Shown: positions 1 to 8,886, counted from the stretch's first letter. The stretch is 43,927 nt of DNA from Propionibacterium sp. (GCA_022837595.1 JALHFX010000025.1:1-43927), one strand, 5' to 3'. The notes: generated by a model from the letters alone, not told the origin. Translations and numbers: made by a program.

Positions 1-2130
1 TTGCACAGCGACGAGATAGCCAGCACCACCTGAGACTGCCCAATCGACCTTCACGATGCGCTCGGGTTGAGAAAGCAAGTTCGCCGCGTTCGTGCAATCA
101 CGACGGTGTACCGAGACTCCGTTTTCACGGGTGATGAAACCGATGATGGCGTCACCAGGCAGCGGTGTGCAACACTTCGCGAGCTTCACCCACATGTCGG
201 GCTGACCTTCGACAATCACACCGGCATCGTTCTTGCCAGGAGAACGGCGGTGAAGGGTGGCCAGATGTTTGTCCTCGGAGCCCTCCTCGACAGCTGCTTC
301 CAGGCCACCTTCAGTCTCCACCAGACGCTGGACGACACCCTGAGCCCCGACGTTGCCCTCCCCAATGGCCGCGTAAAGAGCATCAACGTTCTGGAGTCGA
401 TAGCTGTCAGCCACAGCGGTCAGGTGCTCAACAGTCAGCAGCCGCTGGATCGGCAATCCCGACCTGCGCAACTGTCGGGCAAGCTGGTCCTTGCCGCGTT
501 CGATGGCTTCCTCGCGACGTTCCCTGCTGAAATGCTGCTTGATCTTGGAAATCGCCCGTGGGCTCGCCGCGAAGCTGAGCCAGTCGCGACTGGGCCCGGC
601 ATCCTCGGCCCGAGAGACCAAAATCTCGCAGATATCGCCATTGCTGAGTTTGCTACTGAGCGGCACCAGCCGTCCGTTTACCCGAGCCCCGATACATCGG
701 TCGCCCACCTCAGAGTGGATCGCGTAGGCCAGGTCAACCGGCGTAGCATTCTTGGGCAGCGCAATGACATCGCCCTTAGGAGTGAAAACGTAAACCTCGG
801 TGGTGTTGAGTTCGAAGCGCAACGAGTCGAGGAACTCCCCCGGATCGTCTGTCTCACGTTGCCACTCGTTGATCTGCTGGACCCAATCCAGCTGAGAAGT
901 ATCCGGATCTGCCCCTGATGCACCCTTGCCTTTGGAGCTCGCATCTTCCTTGTACTTCCAGTGCGCCGCAACTCCGTACTCCGCGCGCCGGTGCATCTCG
1001 TGGGTCCGAATCTGAAACTCCACCGGATGATTGCCCGGCCCCAGCACCGTGGTGTGCAGCGACTGGTACATGTTGTACTTCGGCATCGCGATGTAATCCT
1101 TGAATCGTCCGGGTAACGGATTCCATCTGGTGTGCAGAACACCCAGCGCACCGTAACAATCACGAGTGGTGTCGACCAACACTCGTAGCCCGACGAGATC
1201 GTAGATGTCCGAAAAATCCCGGCCTCGCACCACCATCTTCTGATAGATCGAGTAGTAGTGCTTAGGACGGCCATAGACCGTCGCTTTGATACCTGCTTCG
1301 ACCAGATCCTTCTGGGCCTGATCAATGACCTCCCGTAGCTGACGTTCACGCTGAGGGGCCGCCTCGGCGACCATCCGGACGATCTCGTCATACACTTTCG
1401 GTTGCAAGGCGGCGAACGAAAGATCCTCTAACTCCCACTTGATCGCGTTCATGCCCAGCCGGTGAGCCAACGGCGCGAAGATCTCCAAAGTGTCCTTGGA
1501 GATTCGCTGCTGCTTATCGGGACGCAGGAAACTCAAGGTGCGCATATTGTGCAAGCGATCGGCAAGCTTGATCACCAACACCCGCACGTCGCGCGCGGTG
1601 GCCACGACGAGCTTGCGAATGGTTTCAGCCTTGGCCGACTCCCCGTAGGTGAGCTTGTCCAGCTTCGTGACGCCGTCGACCAGCAGAGCTATCTCGTCAC
1701 CGAAGTCAGCGCGCAATTGGTCCAGCGTGTAGCTGGTGTCTTCGACCGTGTCGTGAAGCAGCGCGGCGCACAGAGTTGACTCGGTCATGCCCAGCTCGGC
1801 GAGAATCGTCGCTACCGCCAGCGGATGGGTGATGTACGGCTCGCCACTCTTGCGAGTCTGGCCACGGTGATAATGCTCAGCTGTGTGGTAAGCCCGTTCC
1901 AGTTGATCAAGGTCGGTCTTGGGATGGTTGGCTCGAACCACGGAGAAGAGCGGATCCAAAACCGCGGACTGGGGCGGACGATTGGCCGCGCCAAACCACG
2001 CCAGGCGCTGGCGCATCCGCAGGCGCGGCTGTTCTGGACCGCTGGACACCCGATCGAGCGTGCTTGAGCGGGGAGCGCCCGGCGTGCCCTGGCCGCTGCC
2101 GTAGGGCCCGTAAACGCTACTCTGCGACAT
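1..2130 (-). CDS. rel: Bifunctional (p)ppGpp synthetase/hydrolase Rel, 3' end cut by window
   Basis: Rel makes and degrades the alarmone (p)ppGpp in the stringent response. The frame is open for 710 codons from ATG at 2130 to the window edge. Visible in order: an HD hydrolase domain (LLHDTVEDT, His126-Asp127), the synthetase domain from about residue 285 (HYYSIYQKM, then GLRVLVDT), a TGS domain near 440-500 (VFTPKGDVIALP), and a zinc-finger-like block around residue 655 (KCCTPLPGD). The final ACT/RRM domain, roughly 70 residues, lies outside the window. The start has a very strong purine-rich ribosome site (GGAGGGGGAGGCG then ATG). It is the last seen gene of the yajC-secD-secF-apt-rel run, the usual actinobacterial order. 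Identification is secure; truncation is only by the window edge. Confidence 0.96.
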   Translation of the reverse strand, partial: MSQSSVYGPYGSGQGTPGAPRSSTLDRVSSGPEQPRLRMRQRLAWFGAANRPPQSAVLDPLFSVVRANHPKTDLDQLERAYHTAEHYHRGQTRKSGEPYITHPLAVATILAELGMTESTLCAALLHDTVEDTSYTLDQLRADFGDEIALLVDGVTKLDKLTYGESAKAETIRKLVVATARDVRVLVIKLADRLHNMRTLSFLRPDKQQRISKDTLEIFAPLAHRLGMNAIKWELEDLSFAALQPKVYDEIVRMVAEAAPQRERQLREVIDQAQKDLVEAGIKATVYGRPKHYYSIYQKMVVRGRDFSDIYDLVGLRVLVDTTRDCYGALGVLHTRWNPLPGRFKDYIAMPKYNMYQSLHTTVLGPGNHPVEFQIRTHEMHRRAEYGVAAHWKYKEDASSKGKGASGADPDTSQLDWVQQINEWQRETDDPGEFLDSLRFELNTTEVYVFTPKGDVIALPKNATPVDLAYAIHSEVGDRCIGARVNGRLVPLSSKLSNGDICEILVSRAEDAGPSRDWLSFAASPRAISKIKQHFSRERREEAIERGKDQLARQLRRSGLPIQRLLTVEHLTAVADSYRLQNVDALYAAIGEGNVGAQGVVQRLVETEGGLEAAVEEGSEDKHLATLHRRSPGKNDAGVIVEGQPDMWVKLAKCCTPLPGDAIIGFITRENGVSVHRRDCTNAANLLSQPERIVKVDWAVSGGAGYLVAVQ

Positions 2131-2215
2131 CGCCTCCCCCTCCGCTCGAACGTTAAGCCTGAGTGTATTCCCTCGGCCGAACGCCGGACGTTCGCAGGCT
2201 AATCCTCAATACCGA

Positions 2216-2740
2216 TCAGCGAAAAAAGGCCCTTGATGCCATCGTCCAATAATCGCTGTCGCCCGGGCTGCCCGATGAGCTCCAGCACCACCTGATCTGC
2301 GCGACGCGCGCGCCAAGGGTTTCCACCAGTCGGGTGGACGCCTGCAGGGTCCCACCTGTGGCGAGTAGATCATCCACCAACAGCACGTCGTTCCGCGGGC
2401 TCAGGGCATCGGTCTGAAGAGCCAGCGTTGTCGAGCCGTACTCCAAATCGTAGCTCTGCTCCACTACGGCACCTGGCAATTTGCCGGGTTTACGGATGGG
2501 CACGAACCCGACGCCCAACCGGAGTGCAAGTGGAGTGCCGAAGATGAACCCTCGGGACTCCACTCCACAAACCACGTTGACATCCCTGGGGGCATGCTCG
2601 GCCATCACATCGATAACATCAGAGAACGCCTGTTCATCACCCAGCAGCGGGGTGATATCGCGGAACTTGATCCCAGGTTTCGGAAAGTCCAGGACGGTGC
2701 GGATCAGATCGGCCGCACGCGTCACCCGCTGATCGGTCAT
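2216..2740 (-). CDS. apt: Adenine phosphoribosyltransferase, C-terminus frameshifted
   Basis: APRT converts adenine plus PRPP to AMP (purine salvage, cytosolic). The start is ATG at 2740 (MTDQRV), one base after the secF stop, so the two are coupled. The core is intact, including FPKPGIKFRDITPLL and the PRPP-binding loop VLLVDDLLATGGTL. After about residue 142 the frame departs from the family: the usual hydrophobic strand is replaced by a Ser/Trp-rich tail ending at 2216. Another frame of the same bases reads VVLELIGQPGRQRLLDDGIK and continues family-like to a stop at 2199. The switch point coincides with a CG-dinucleotide run at 2305-2313. This fits one extra CG unit, or a single-base loss, in the genome or the assembly. 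The intact gene would span 2199-2740. Confidence 0.88.
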   Translation of the reverse strand: MTDQRVTRAADLIRTVLDFPKPGIKFRDITPLLGDEQAFSDVIDVMAEHAPRDVNVVCGVESRGFIFGTPLALRLGVGFVPIRKPGKLPGAVVEQSYDLEYGSTTLALQTDALSPRNDVLLVDDLLATGGTLQASTRLVETLGARVAQIRWCWSSSGSPGDSDYWTMASRAFFR

Positions 2741-2741
2741 C

Positions 2742-3992
2742 TCACTTCTTTCTCGCTGAACGAGGTTTCTTCGACGGCTGGTTTCGGGGCTTTGTTGCGG
2801 CACCTGGAGCCTGATCGCTCTGCGCGCGAGCGTCGGCCTGATCATGCCCAGCGGCCTCCGTACCTGAATCGGCCAACGTCAACGCCCCTTCCGCAGGCAA
2901 TGCTGTCATCGGCACTCCAGCAGCACTCATGGCCGAATCGGTGGTGGTGACCGATGCGACGACCTTGGCCTTGGCTCGCCGCTGTGCCTTCTCGAGCGCA
3001 GCCCGGTGTTTGATCATCGCTGGTTCCCGTTCACGCAGCTGAGCCAGGAATGGAGCGGCCAGGAAGATGGACGAATAAGCTCCCGAGATCATACCGATCA
3101 GCATCGCAAGACCGAGATCAGCCAATGGTCCTTCGCCACCCAGCACTGCCAGGCCTGCGATGAGAATCGCCAATACGGGTAGCACCGCGATGATCGTGGT
3201 GTTGATCGAGCGAACGAGCACCTGGTTGATCGCAGCATTAGCTGCCTCAGTATAGGTACGCGACTGGTGTTTCAGGTCACGGGTCTGCTCACGCACCATG
3301 TCGAAAACCACCACGGTGTCGTACAGCGAGTAGCCCAGGATCGTAAGCACCGCGATGACGGTTGCCGGAGTGACGGTGAAACCGATCAGCGCATAAAGAC
3401 CGACTGTGATGATCAGGTCATGTAACAGCGCCAACAAGGCAGAAACAGACATCTTCCAGTCACGGAAGTAGACCCAGATCAAGATGCCCACCAAGACCAG
3501 GAAAACGATCAGCGCAACCAGTGCCTGTTGGGTGATCTGCTTACCCCACGATGGTCCGATCAGAGAATAGGCAACCTCATCTGCCGAGACCCCCGCTTGT
3601 TCGGCGATCGCTTCCCGCACCGTGATCACGTCTTCGGTATCAAGGCTGCGAGTCTGAATACGAACTGTGGACTCCCCCACAGTGTTGACCTGCAAGTCGA
3701 GATCGGATAACCCGGTCGCGCTGACAGCGCGACCGAATTGATCGACCGTGGACGACGTGACCTGAACCGGTGCTTGGAAGACCGAGCCGCCGACAAAATC
3801 GATACCCAGGTTCAATCCGCGCACTGAGACTGCCAGCACCGAGATCATCAGCAATATCGCGCTGATGGTGTACCAACGGCGCCGATGCGACATGAAATCG
3901 AATTGGAACTCGCCGGTGTACAAACGATGAGCAAATGTCATCTTTTTGGCCTGCGGCTTGGGGGCCGGCGCAGCCACCTTGGTCTCATTCAT
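2742..3992 (-). CDS. secF: Protein-export membrane protein SecF
   Basis: SecF partners SecD in the SecDF complex, which uses the proton-motive force to help late steps of Sec-dependent secretion. The 416-residue protein has the N-terminal SecF signature (GLNLGIDFVGGSVFQ) after TM1, a large extracytoplasmic loop, then five predicted TM helices with the conserved block LTILGYSLYDTVVVFDMVRE. A charged Lys/Arg/Ala-rich C-terminal tail of about 100 residues is common in actinobacterial SecF. It overlaps the 3' end of secD by 8 bases and precedes apt by one base, so the cluster is translationally coupled. Confidence 0.96.
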   Translation of the reverse strand: MNETKVAAPAPKPQAKKMTFAHRLYTGEFQFDFMSHRRRWYTISAILLMISVLAVSVRGLNLGIDFVGGSVFQAPVQVTSSTVDQFGRAVSATGLSDLDLQVNTVGESTVRIQTRSLDTEDVITVREAIAEQAGVSADEVAYSLIGPSWGKQITQQALVALIVFLVLVGILIWVYFRDWKMSVSALLALLHDLIITVGLYALIGFTVTPATVIAVLTILGYSLYDTVVVFDMVREQTRDLKHQSRTYTEAANAAINQVLVRSINTTIIAVLPVLAILIAGLAVLGGEGPLADLGLAMLIGMISGAYSSIFLAAPFLAQLREREPAMIKHRAALEKAQRRAKAKVVASVTTTDSAMSAAGVPMTALPAEGALTLADSGTEAAGHDQADARAQSDQAPGAATKPRNQPSKKPRSARKK

Positions 3993-5748
3993 TGCTGGCC
4001 TCCGCGACTTTCATGCTGGTGCCGGGCTTGCGGGCAGCGGACGCAGTGGTCTTTGTTCGCTTTCGAGTCCGACCGCGGCGGCCCAGCAATGACTCGCGGC
4101 TGACGCCCAGATGTTCAGGATCCAGGCCGGAGAACTTGTGGCCTTGGCCGTAGAACGCCGTCCGCCCGAGCAATGTCATCAGCGGATGAGTGAAGAATAT
4201 GACCAGGAGCAGGTCGATCGCTGTGGTGATACCCAAGGTGAAAGCAAAACCCTTGACGCTGCCGATCGCGAGGAAGTACAGCACCACGGCGGCCAATAGT
4301 TGAACGCCATCCGCCACCAAAATGGTGCCTCGAGCCTTTCGCCAGCCCGACTGGATGGAATGCTGCAGGCTGTGTCCTTCGCGGATCTCGTCACGTATAC
4401 GTTCGAAATAGATGACGAACGAGTCCGCGGTGATGCCGATCGCGATGATAGCTCCGGCGATACCGGGCAGGTTCAGCGCGAATCCGACGGCCGAGCCCAG
4501 CAGCACCATCACCGCGTAGGTGACGATCGCCGCCACTACCAACGATCCGGCCACCACGACTGTCAGACCGCGGTAATAGATCAGGCTGTAGACCAGAACG
4601 AGCAGTAGGCCGATAACGCCGGCGATGATACCCGCGGTCATCTGATTTCCGCCCAGCACAGGCGAGACGGTGTCCACAGAACTGGTCTCTAGATCCACCG
4701 GCAACGAACCGTAGCGCAGCGTGGTGGCCAACGATTTGGCACTGCTCTCAGTGATACCGGTGCCGGAAATACTGGCTTTACCGCCAGCGATCCGCTCGTT
4801 CACGCTCGGGGCCGAGACCACTTCGTGGTCGAGCACGATCGCGAACTGATTCTGCGGTGCTGATTTCTTTGCCAATGCCTCGGTGGCGTCGGCGAAGATC
4901 GTGGCGCCTTCGGCGTCGAGGTCCAGCGTGACGACCCAGGAGACCTCCCCTTGCGGGACGCCTGCACTGGCATTGGTCACCCGCTCGCCGCTCAGAATGA
5001 CCGGACCGAGGAAGTACTTATAGGCGCCGGTCTCATCGCAGGCGATCAGCGGTTGATCGGTGACATCGGGGAATTCATCGCCGCAGGTGAACTCGGCGAA
5101 CTCCTCGGCATCCTGAGCCGTCGGCACATAGTTCAGCTGCTCGTCGAGGGTCAGTGGCTGTTCGCCGGGGACTTCCGGACGTGGACTGCGCGGAGCGGGT
5201 GGCTCAGTCGGCAACTCCGGCATCGGACGCCGCTGAGCGCTGCTCGCCGGAGCAGAACTCGGTTCTGCTCCGGAAGTCTGAGGTGAAGGGGAGGACGGAG
5301 AGTCCGCGTCCGGCTTGGCATCAGGGGTTGGCTCTGCGGTGGAGACGTCGACCGTCTCGACCGGCTGCACAGCGATCACCGGTCGGAATGCCAACTTGGC
5401 CGTGGCACCCACGAGTTCGACAAGCTCGTCGCTGCTCATATTCGGGACCGCAACTTCGATTTTGTCGTTGCCCTGAATCGTCACCGACGACTCACCGACC
5501 CCGAGTGAGTCGACGCGGTTCTGGATGATGGACCGGGCCGTCTCAAGGTTCTCGCGAGGCACGGTGCTGCCGTCGCTGGTGCGGGCAGTCAGCGTGATCG
5601 TGGTACCGCCGCGCAGATCAAGCCCCAGCCGCGGGGTCCAAGTACCGGTCAGCGCCATCAGGCCATAGAGCATCGCGACGACGATCGCGAAACCGATCAA
5701 TGTGCGTCCGGGCCTGAATGTGTTTGTGGATTTTGCCGATGATGCCAC
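3985..5748 (-). CDS. secD: Protein translocase subunit SecD
   Basis: SecD is the larger subunit of the SecDF secretion motor. The 587-residue protein has a GTG start at 5748. It shows TM1, the LGLDLRGGT motif (about residue 42), the P1 extracytoplasmic domain, and five C-terminal TM helices with AIIAIGITADSFVIYFERIRDE, the conserved D5-type block. Between about residues 133 and 200 lies a Pro/Ser/Ala/Glu-rich low-complexity insert that splits the P1 region; comparable inserts occur in other actinobacterial SecD proteins. The C-terminal tail is basic (RGRTRKRTK). yajC lies 15 bases upstream, secF overlaps downstream. Confidence 0.96.
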   Translation of the reverse strand: MASSAKSTNTFRPGRTLIGFAIVVAMLYGLMALTGTWTPRLGLDLRGGTTITLTARTSDGSTVPRENLETARSIIQNRVDSLGVGESSVTIQGNDKIEVAVPNMSSDELVELVGATAKLAFRPVIAVQPVETVDVSTAEPTPDAKPDADSPSSPSPQTSGAEPSSAPASSAQRRPMPELPTEPPAPRSPRPEVPGEQPLTLDEQLNYVPTAQDAEEFAEFTCGDEFPDVTDQPLIACDETGAYKYFLGPVILSGERVTNASAGVPQGEVSWVVTLDLDAEGATIFADATEALAKKSAPQNQFAIVLDHEVVSAPSVNERIAGGKASISGTGITESSAKSLATTLRYGSLPVDLETSSVDTVSPVLGGNQMTAGIIAGVIGLLLVLVYSLIYYRGLTVVVAGSLVVAAIVTYAVMVLLGSAVGFALNLPGIAGAIIAIGITADSFVIYFERIRDEIREGHSLQHSIQSGWRKARGTILVADGVQLLAAVVLYFLAIGSVKGFAFTLGITTAIDLLLVIFFTHPLMTLLGRTAFYGQGHKFSGLDPEHLGVSRESLLGRRGRTRKRTKTTASAARKPGTSMKVAEASNE

Positions 5749-5763
5749 GGGGGCGTGCTCCTG

Positions 5764-6279
5764 TCAGCGTTCCTGTGGACGCTCGTCGGTGTCGGCGGAG
5801 GCGCTGCCCTGGTCCGAACCGGGCTGGTAGATGACGTTCTTGCCGGGCTGATAGATCTCGTCGGCAGGAGCTTCGATCGCCTGTTCGGTGAGAATCTCGG
5901 AGGCCTCGAAAGCTCCGGCGTCGGATTCGTCCAGCGAATCCTCGAATACCGCCTCGACAGCATCCGCTTCGAAAACATCGGAAGGCGAAGCTTCGAGTTG
6001 CGCGTCGGTGAACTCGAACTCTTCCTCGTCAGCGTGGGCAGTACGCACCACAGTCTGCTTGAGGGCCGTGACCTCGACGCCGGGGGCCAGCTCCACCACC
6101 ATCTGTTGGTCACCAATGGCTCGGATGGTGCCGAATAGGCCTGAGTTGAGCACGACCTTCGCTCCGGGCTGCAGAGCATCGAGCATCTTGCGCTGTTCTT
6201 CCATGCGCTTCTTCTGAGGTCGAACGGTCATGAAATACATCAGGCCGATGAAGATCGCCATGATGAATAGAATTTCCAT
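5764..6279 (-). CDS. yajC: Preprotein translocase accessory subunit YajC
   Basis: YajC associates with SecDF at the membrane. One N-terminal TM helix (ILFIMAIFIGLMYFMTVRP) is followed by the RPQKKRMEEQRKML motif and the small conserved KVV..GLFGTI domain. The C-terminal 80 residues or so are acidic and low-complexity (Glu/Asp/Ala), longer than in proteobacterial YajC but usual for this group. I prefer ATG at 6279 because GGGG sits about 9 bases upstream; a GTG at 6288 would add three residues but would overlap that ribosome site. First gene of the yajC-secD-secF-apt-rel run. Confidence 0.92.
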   Translation of the reverse strand: MEILFIMAIFIGLMYFMTVRPQKKRMEEQRKMLDALQPGAKVVLNSGLFGTIRAIGDQQMVVELAPGVEVTALKQTVVRTAHADEEEFEFTDAQLEASPSDVFEADAVEAVFEDSLDESDAGAFEASEILTEQAIEAPADEIYQPGKNVIYQPGSDQGSASADTDERPQER

Positions 6280-6592
6280 AGAAGACACCCCTACTACTCG
6301 GAAACCAGGCCGTTACCTGGACGTGCAAGAACGCGCATACGGGCACGCACCCAAGCGATCTTAGCGAGTCGTGCTGTGATCACCACATCTGACCTGACAG
6401 TTTCCGTCCGGTTTGGCCAATCTGCTGATGCAGGCTTAGCTTGAATCCGATCATGGGCCGCGTCGCGAGCGGCACCTGGCGGGGGCGATGGCAAGGCGGA
6501 CGAACCAGGCGCACCGGGGTGCGCTGACTGAGGACAACGCAGCCAGCGCGCGCCAGGGGACGCGCAGCAGCGGGAAATCGGCGGTTTCAGGC
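6280..6592. other. Intergenic region between ruvB and yajC
   Basis: This 313-base gap holds no convincing gene. It separates the ruvCAB operon from the yajC operon, both on the minus strand. Visible in it: a GC-rich inverted repeat at 6509-6524 about 70 bases after the ruvB stop, and a possible minus-strand -10 element (TAAGAT, 6358-6363) that could serve yajC but has no clear -35. The remaining sequence looks featureless to me. Confidence 0.5.
6509..6524 (-). terminator. Possible ruvB hairpin terminator
   Basis: GCGCACCCCGGTGCGC on the minus strand can form a 6-bp GC stem with a 4-base loop. No T-tract follows, so it is at best a weak or Rho-assisted terminator. Confidence 0.3.
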
Positions 6593-7627
6593 TTAGCTGA
6601 ACAGCGGTGGTTCCTCGCTCGGTTGCTCGCGGGTCGGCGGAGTCAACCCCAGATGTGCCCATCCGGCGGGAGTCGCAATCCTTCCACGGGGGGTGCGCAT
6701 CAAGAAGCCCAGTCGCACCAGGAAAGGTTCAGCTACCTCTTCTATCGTTTCGGTTTCTTCCGCGACGCTGATGGCAAGCGTTGATAAGCCGACTGGGCCA
6801 CCCCCGAATTTGCGGCAGATGGCGTTGAGCACAGCTCGGTCGAGACGATCCAGGCCGAGTGGATCGACCTCGTACAACTCGAGCGCATCGCGAGCCAGCT
6901 CCGCGCTCACCACTCCCTTGTTGTGTACCTGGGCATAGTCGCGCACGCGGCGCAGCAGCCGATTCGTGATGCGTGGTGTGCCGCGGGAACGCCGAGCGAT
7001 CTCTGCCGCAGACTCGGTATCCAGCGCGATACCGATCTTGGCAGCAGAACGCCTGGCGATCTGCTCCAGGTCAGCCGAATCGTAGTAGTCAAGTTGAGCA
7101 GTGAAACCGAAGCGATCACGCAGTGGGCCGGGCAGTAGCCCAGCACGGGTTGTCGCCCCAACCAGGGTGAACGGCGGTATCTCGATAGGAATAGCGGTCG
7201 CCCCGGGTCCCTTCCCGACCACCACATCCACTCGGAAGTCTTCCATGGCCAGGTAGAGCATCTCCTCGGCGGGCCGGCTCATCCGGTGGATCTCGTCAAG
7301 GAAGAGCACTTCGCCTTGGGTCAGGCCAGACAGGATGGCCGCGAGGTCACCGGCATGTTGGATCGCCGGGCCCGAAGTGATGTGTAAAGGCACACTCATC
7401 TCGTTGGCGATGATCATCGCCAGGGTCGTTTTGCCGAGACCAGGAGGGCCCGACAGCAACACGTGATCGGGGGTGGTACCCCTGTGTAGCGCAGCCTGTA
7501 AAACCAGGCTGAGTTGGTCGACAACCCGGGGTTGCCCCTCGAAATCAGTCAGTGATGCGGGCCGCAGTGCACCTTCGGCGACGATTTCGTCCGGTGTGGG
7601 CCATGGATCGACCGGGGAATCTTTCAC
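6593..7627 (-). CDS. ruvB: Holliday junction branch migration ATPase RuvB
   Basis: RuvB is the hexameric AAA+ motor that drives Holliday-junction branch migration with RuvA. The 344-residue protein has a GTG start at 7627. It shows Walker A GPPGLGKTT, Walker B LFLDEIHR, sensor 1 GATTRAG, the arginine-finger region GPLRDRFG, and the C-terminal winged-helix block FGGGPVGLSTLA and RTPRGRIATP. All family blocks are present at normal length, which makes it a useful intact control for the damaged genes nearby. It lies 14 bases behind ruvA. SOS control is expected through the LexA box upstream of ruvC. Confidence 0.98.
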   Translation of the reverse strand: MKDSPVDPWPTPDEIVAEGALRPASLTDFEGQPRVVDQLSLVLQAALHRGTTPDHVLLSGPPGLGKTTLAMIIANEMSVPLHITSGPAIQHAGDLAAILSGLTQGEVLFLDEIHRMSRPAEEMLYLAMEDFRVDVVVGKGPGATAIPIEIPPFTLVGATTRAGLLPGPLRDRFGFTAQLDYYDSADLEQIARRSAAKIGIALDTESAAEIARRSRGTPRITNRLLRRVRDYAQVHNKGVVSAELARDALELYEVDPLGLDRLDRAVLNAICRKFGGGPVGLSTLAISVAEETETIEEVAEPFLVRLGFLMRTPRGRIATPAGWAHLGLTPPTREQPSEEPPLFS

Positions 7628-7641
7628 GATAGGAGAACTCC

Positions 7642-8256
7642 TCAGGCTCGGGCCAGCGACTGCAGCGCGGCCTTCATCAGGCTACCCAAAGAGATCTGTG
7701 GGTCTTCGCTCACCAACGGGGCGATCTTCTCGACCGCGGCATCGGCATCCTTGGACGACCAACCCAAGCTCTGTAGGCCACTCGAGACCTGCTCTCGCCA
7801 TGGATCGGTTGCAACTTGTCTGCTGGGCTGATCACTGGTGTCCAGATCTGCGGCCAACGCGCCGACCCGGTCACGCAATTCGACGATGATCTTCTCGGCG
7901 CCTTTGCGTCCAATTCCCGGCACCTTCGTCAGTACCGCCACCGAATCGTTCTGGATTGCGGCCACGATCTCGGCTGGGCTGAGCACCGAAATCGCGGCGA
8001 GCGCCAGCTTCGGACCTACCCCGGAGGCCAGCTGCAGCGTCTCGAAGGTCTGGCGCTCGCGAACGTCGGCGAAGCCGAAGAGCATCATGGCATCTTCCCG
8101 GACGATCAGCGTCGTTGCCAGCGTGCACGGGTTTCCCGACCGCAGCGCCGATGCTGTCCGTGGAGTGCAGGAGACTTTGAAACCCACTCCGTTGACATCG
8201 ATCACGGCCCAGTCGGGGCCGAGAGCCGCGGGGGTTCCGGTGAGTTGGGAGATCAT
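7642..8256 (-). CDS. ruvA: Holliday junction DNA-binding protein RuvA
   Basis: RuvA binds four-way junctions and recruits RuvB. The 204-residue protein begins with the OB-fold (MISQLTGTPAAL, then VNGVGFKV), followed by helix-hairpin-helix motifs (ASGVGPKLALAAI and VPGIGRKGAEKII). A linker leads to the C-terminal RuvB-interacting domain (residues about 155-204, LGWSSKDADAAVEKI). Its start overlaps the ruvC stop by 4 bases, indicating translational coupling in the order ruvC-ruvA-ruvB. Confidence 0.97.
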   Translation of the reverse strand: MISQLTGTPAALGPDWAVIDVNGVGFKVSCTPRTASALRSGNPCTLATTLIVREDAMMLFGFADVRERQTFETLQLASGVGPKLALAAISVLSPAEIVAAIQNDSVAVLTKVPGIGRKGAEKIIVELRDRVGALAADLDTSDQPSRQVATDPWREQVSSGLQSLGWSSKDADAAVEKIAPLVSEDPQISLGSLMKAALQSLARA

Positions 8257-8783
8257 CGTCGTCCTCTTCTGGCCGCATGCTCCTGCACGGCAGCCGCATA
8301 GCGGTTGACCGAACCGCCTCGCCAGAGCTGGCAGAGTGCTAAGGCGACGGCATCGGCGGCGTCGGCAGGTTTGGGGGCTTGATCCAATTTGAGGATGCGC
8401 ACCACCATGGCCGCGACCTGTGCCTTGTCAGCCCGACCGGAGCCGGTGATTGCCGCCTTGACTTCGGTCGGTGTATGCAAGGCGACCGGAATAGCATGCC
8501 GGGCTGCGACCAGCATCGCGATCCCCGCTGCTTGAGCAGTTCCCGTGACGGTCATCACATTATGCTGGGCGAAGACCCGTTCGACTGCGATAACATCCGG
8601 ACGGTTCGTCTGCACCCAGGCATTCAAGCCTTCTTCGATCGCCAGCAATCGGTGACCCTGATCCATATGCGGCGAGGTACGCACTACTCCGACGTCGACC
8701 AGGTGCGGAGAACGCGGCGAATCGGCATCGATGACTCCGACGCCACATCTTGTCAAGCCGGGATCAACGCCCAAAACCCGCAT
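8253..8783 (-). CDS. ruvC: Crossover junction endonuclease RuvC
   Basis: RuvC resolves Holliday junctions after RuvAB migration. The 176-residue protein has the RNase H-like fold signature MRVLGVDPGLTRCG (catalytic Asp7), the second acidic residue in IAVERVFAQHN, and the C-terminal acidic pair in PADAADAVALALC. The length is normal. It is first in the ruvCAB operon. The start is ATG at 8783, 20 bases downstream of a consensus LexA operator. Confidence 0.97.
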   Translation of the reverse strand: MRVLGVDPGLTRCGVGVIDADSPRSPHLVDVGVVRTSPHMDQGHRLLAIEEGLNAWVQTNRPDVIAVERVFAQHNVMTVTGTAQAAGIAMLVAARHAIPVALHTPTEVKAAITGSGRADKAQVAAMVVRILKLDQAPKPADAADAVALALCQLWRGGSVNRYAAAVQEHAARRGRR

Positions 8784-8802
8784 AGCACCACCCGCCGAAT
8801 TG

Positions 8803-8816
8803 CGAACACACGTTCG
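8803..8816 (-). promoter_or_regulatory. LexA/SOS box upstream of ruvC
   Basis: CGAACACACGTTCG (plus strand) is a perfect palindrome with a 4-base centre. It matches the Gram-positive/mycobacterial SOS box (CGAAC-N4-GTTCG). A -10-like TAGAAT lies directly upstream on the minus strand at 8818-8823, so bound LexA would block initiation of ruvCAB. The match is seen directly; regulation is inferred from the known SOS control of ruv genes. Confidence 0.82.
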
Positions 8817-8817
8817 G

Positions 8818-8823
8818 ATTCTA
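8818..8823 (-). promoter_or_regulatory. Putative -10 element of the ruvCAB promoter
   Basis: TAGAAT on the minus strand fits the actinobacterial -10 pattern TANNNT and abuts the LexA box. I see no good -35. Predicted transcription would start inside or just past the operator. Confidence 0.5.
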
Positions 8824-8886
8824 CGGAGTGAAGCCAGACGCGCGGCTCAGGCGCGCCGGACAGCCGGTCAGCCGTGAGGCGGGCGA

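Noticed and set aside
67..918. Plus-strand open frame of 283 codons opposite rel
   Set aside because: It is exactly antisense to conserved Rel domains and has no protein-family signal.
2178..2194. LexA box upstream of rel
   Set aside because: Arms match but the centre is 7 bases rather than 4, so it is not a consensus SOS box; kept only as an unexplained palindrome.
2300..2316. Programmed ribosomal frameshift in apt
   Set aside because: No slippery heptamer, Shine-Dalgarno-like stimulator or hairpin is evident; a dinucleotide-run indel explains it more simply.
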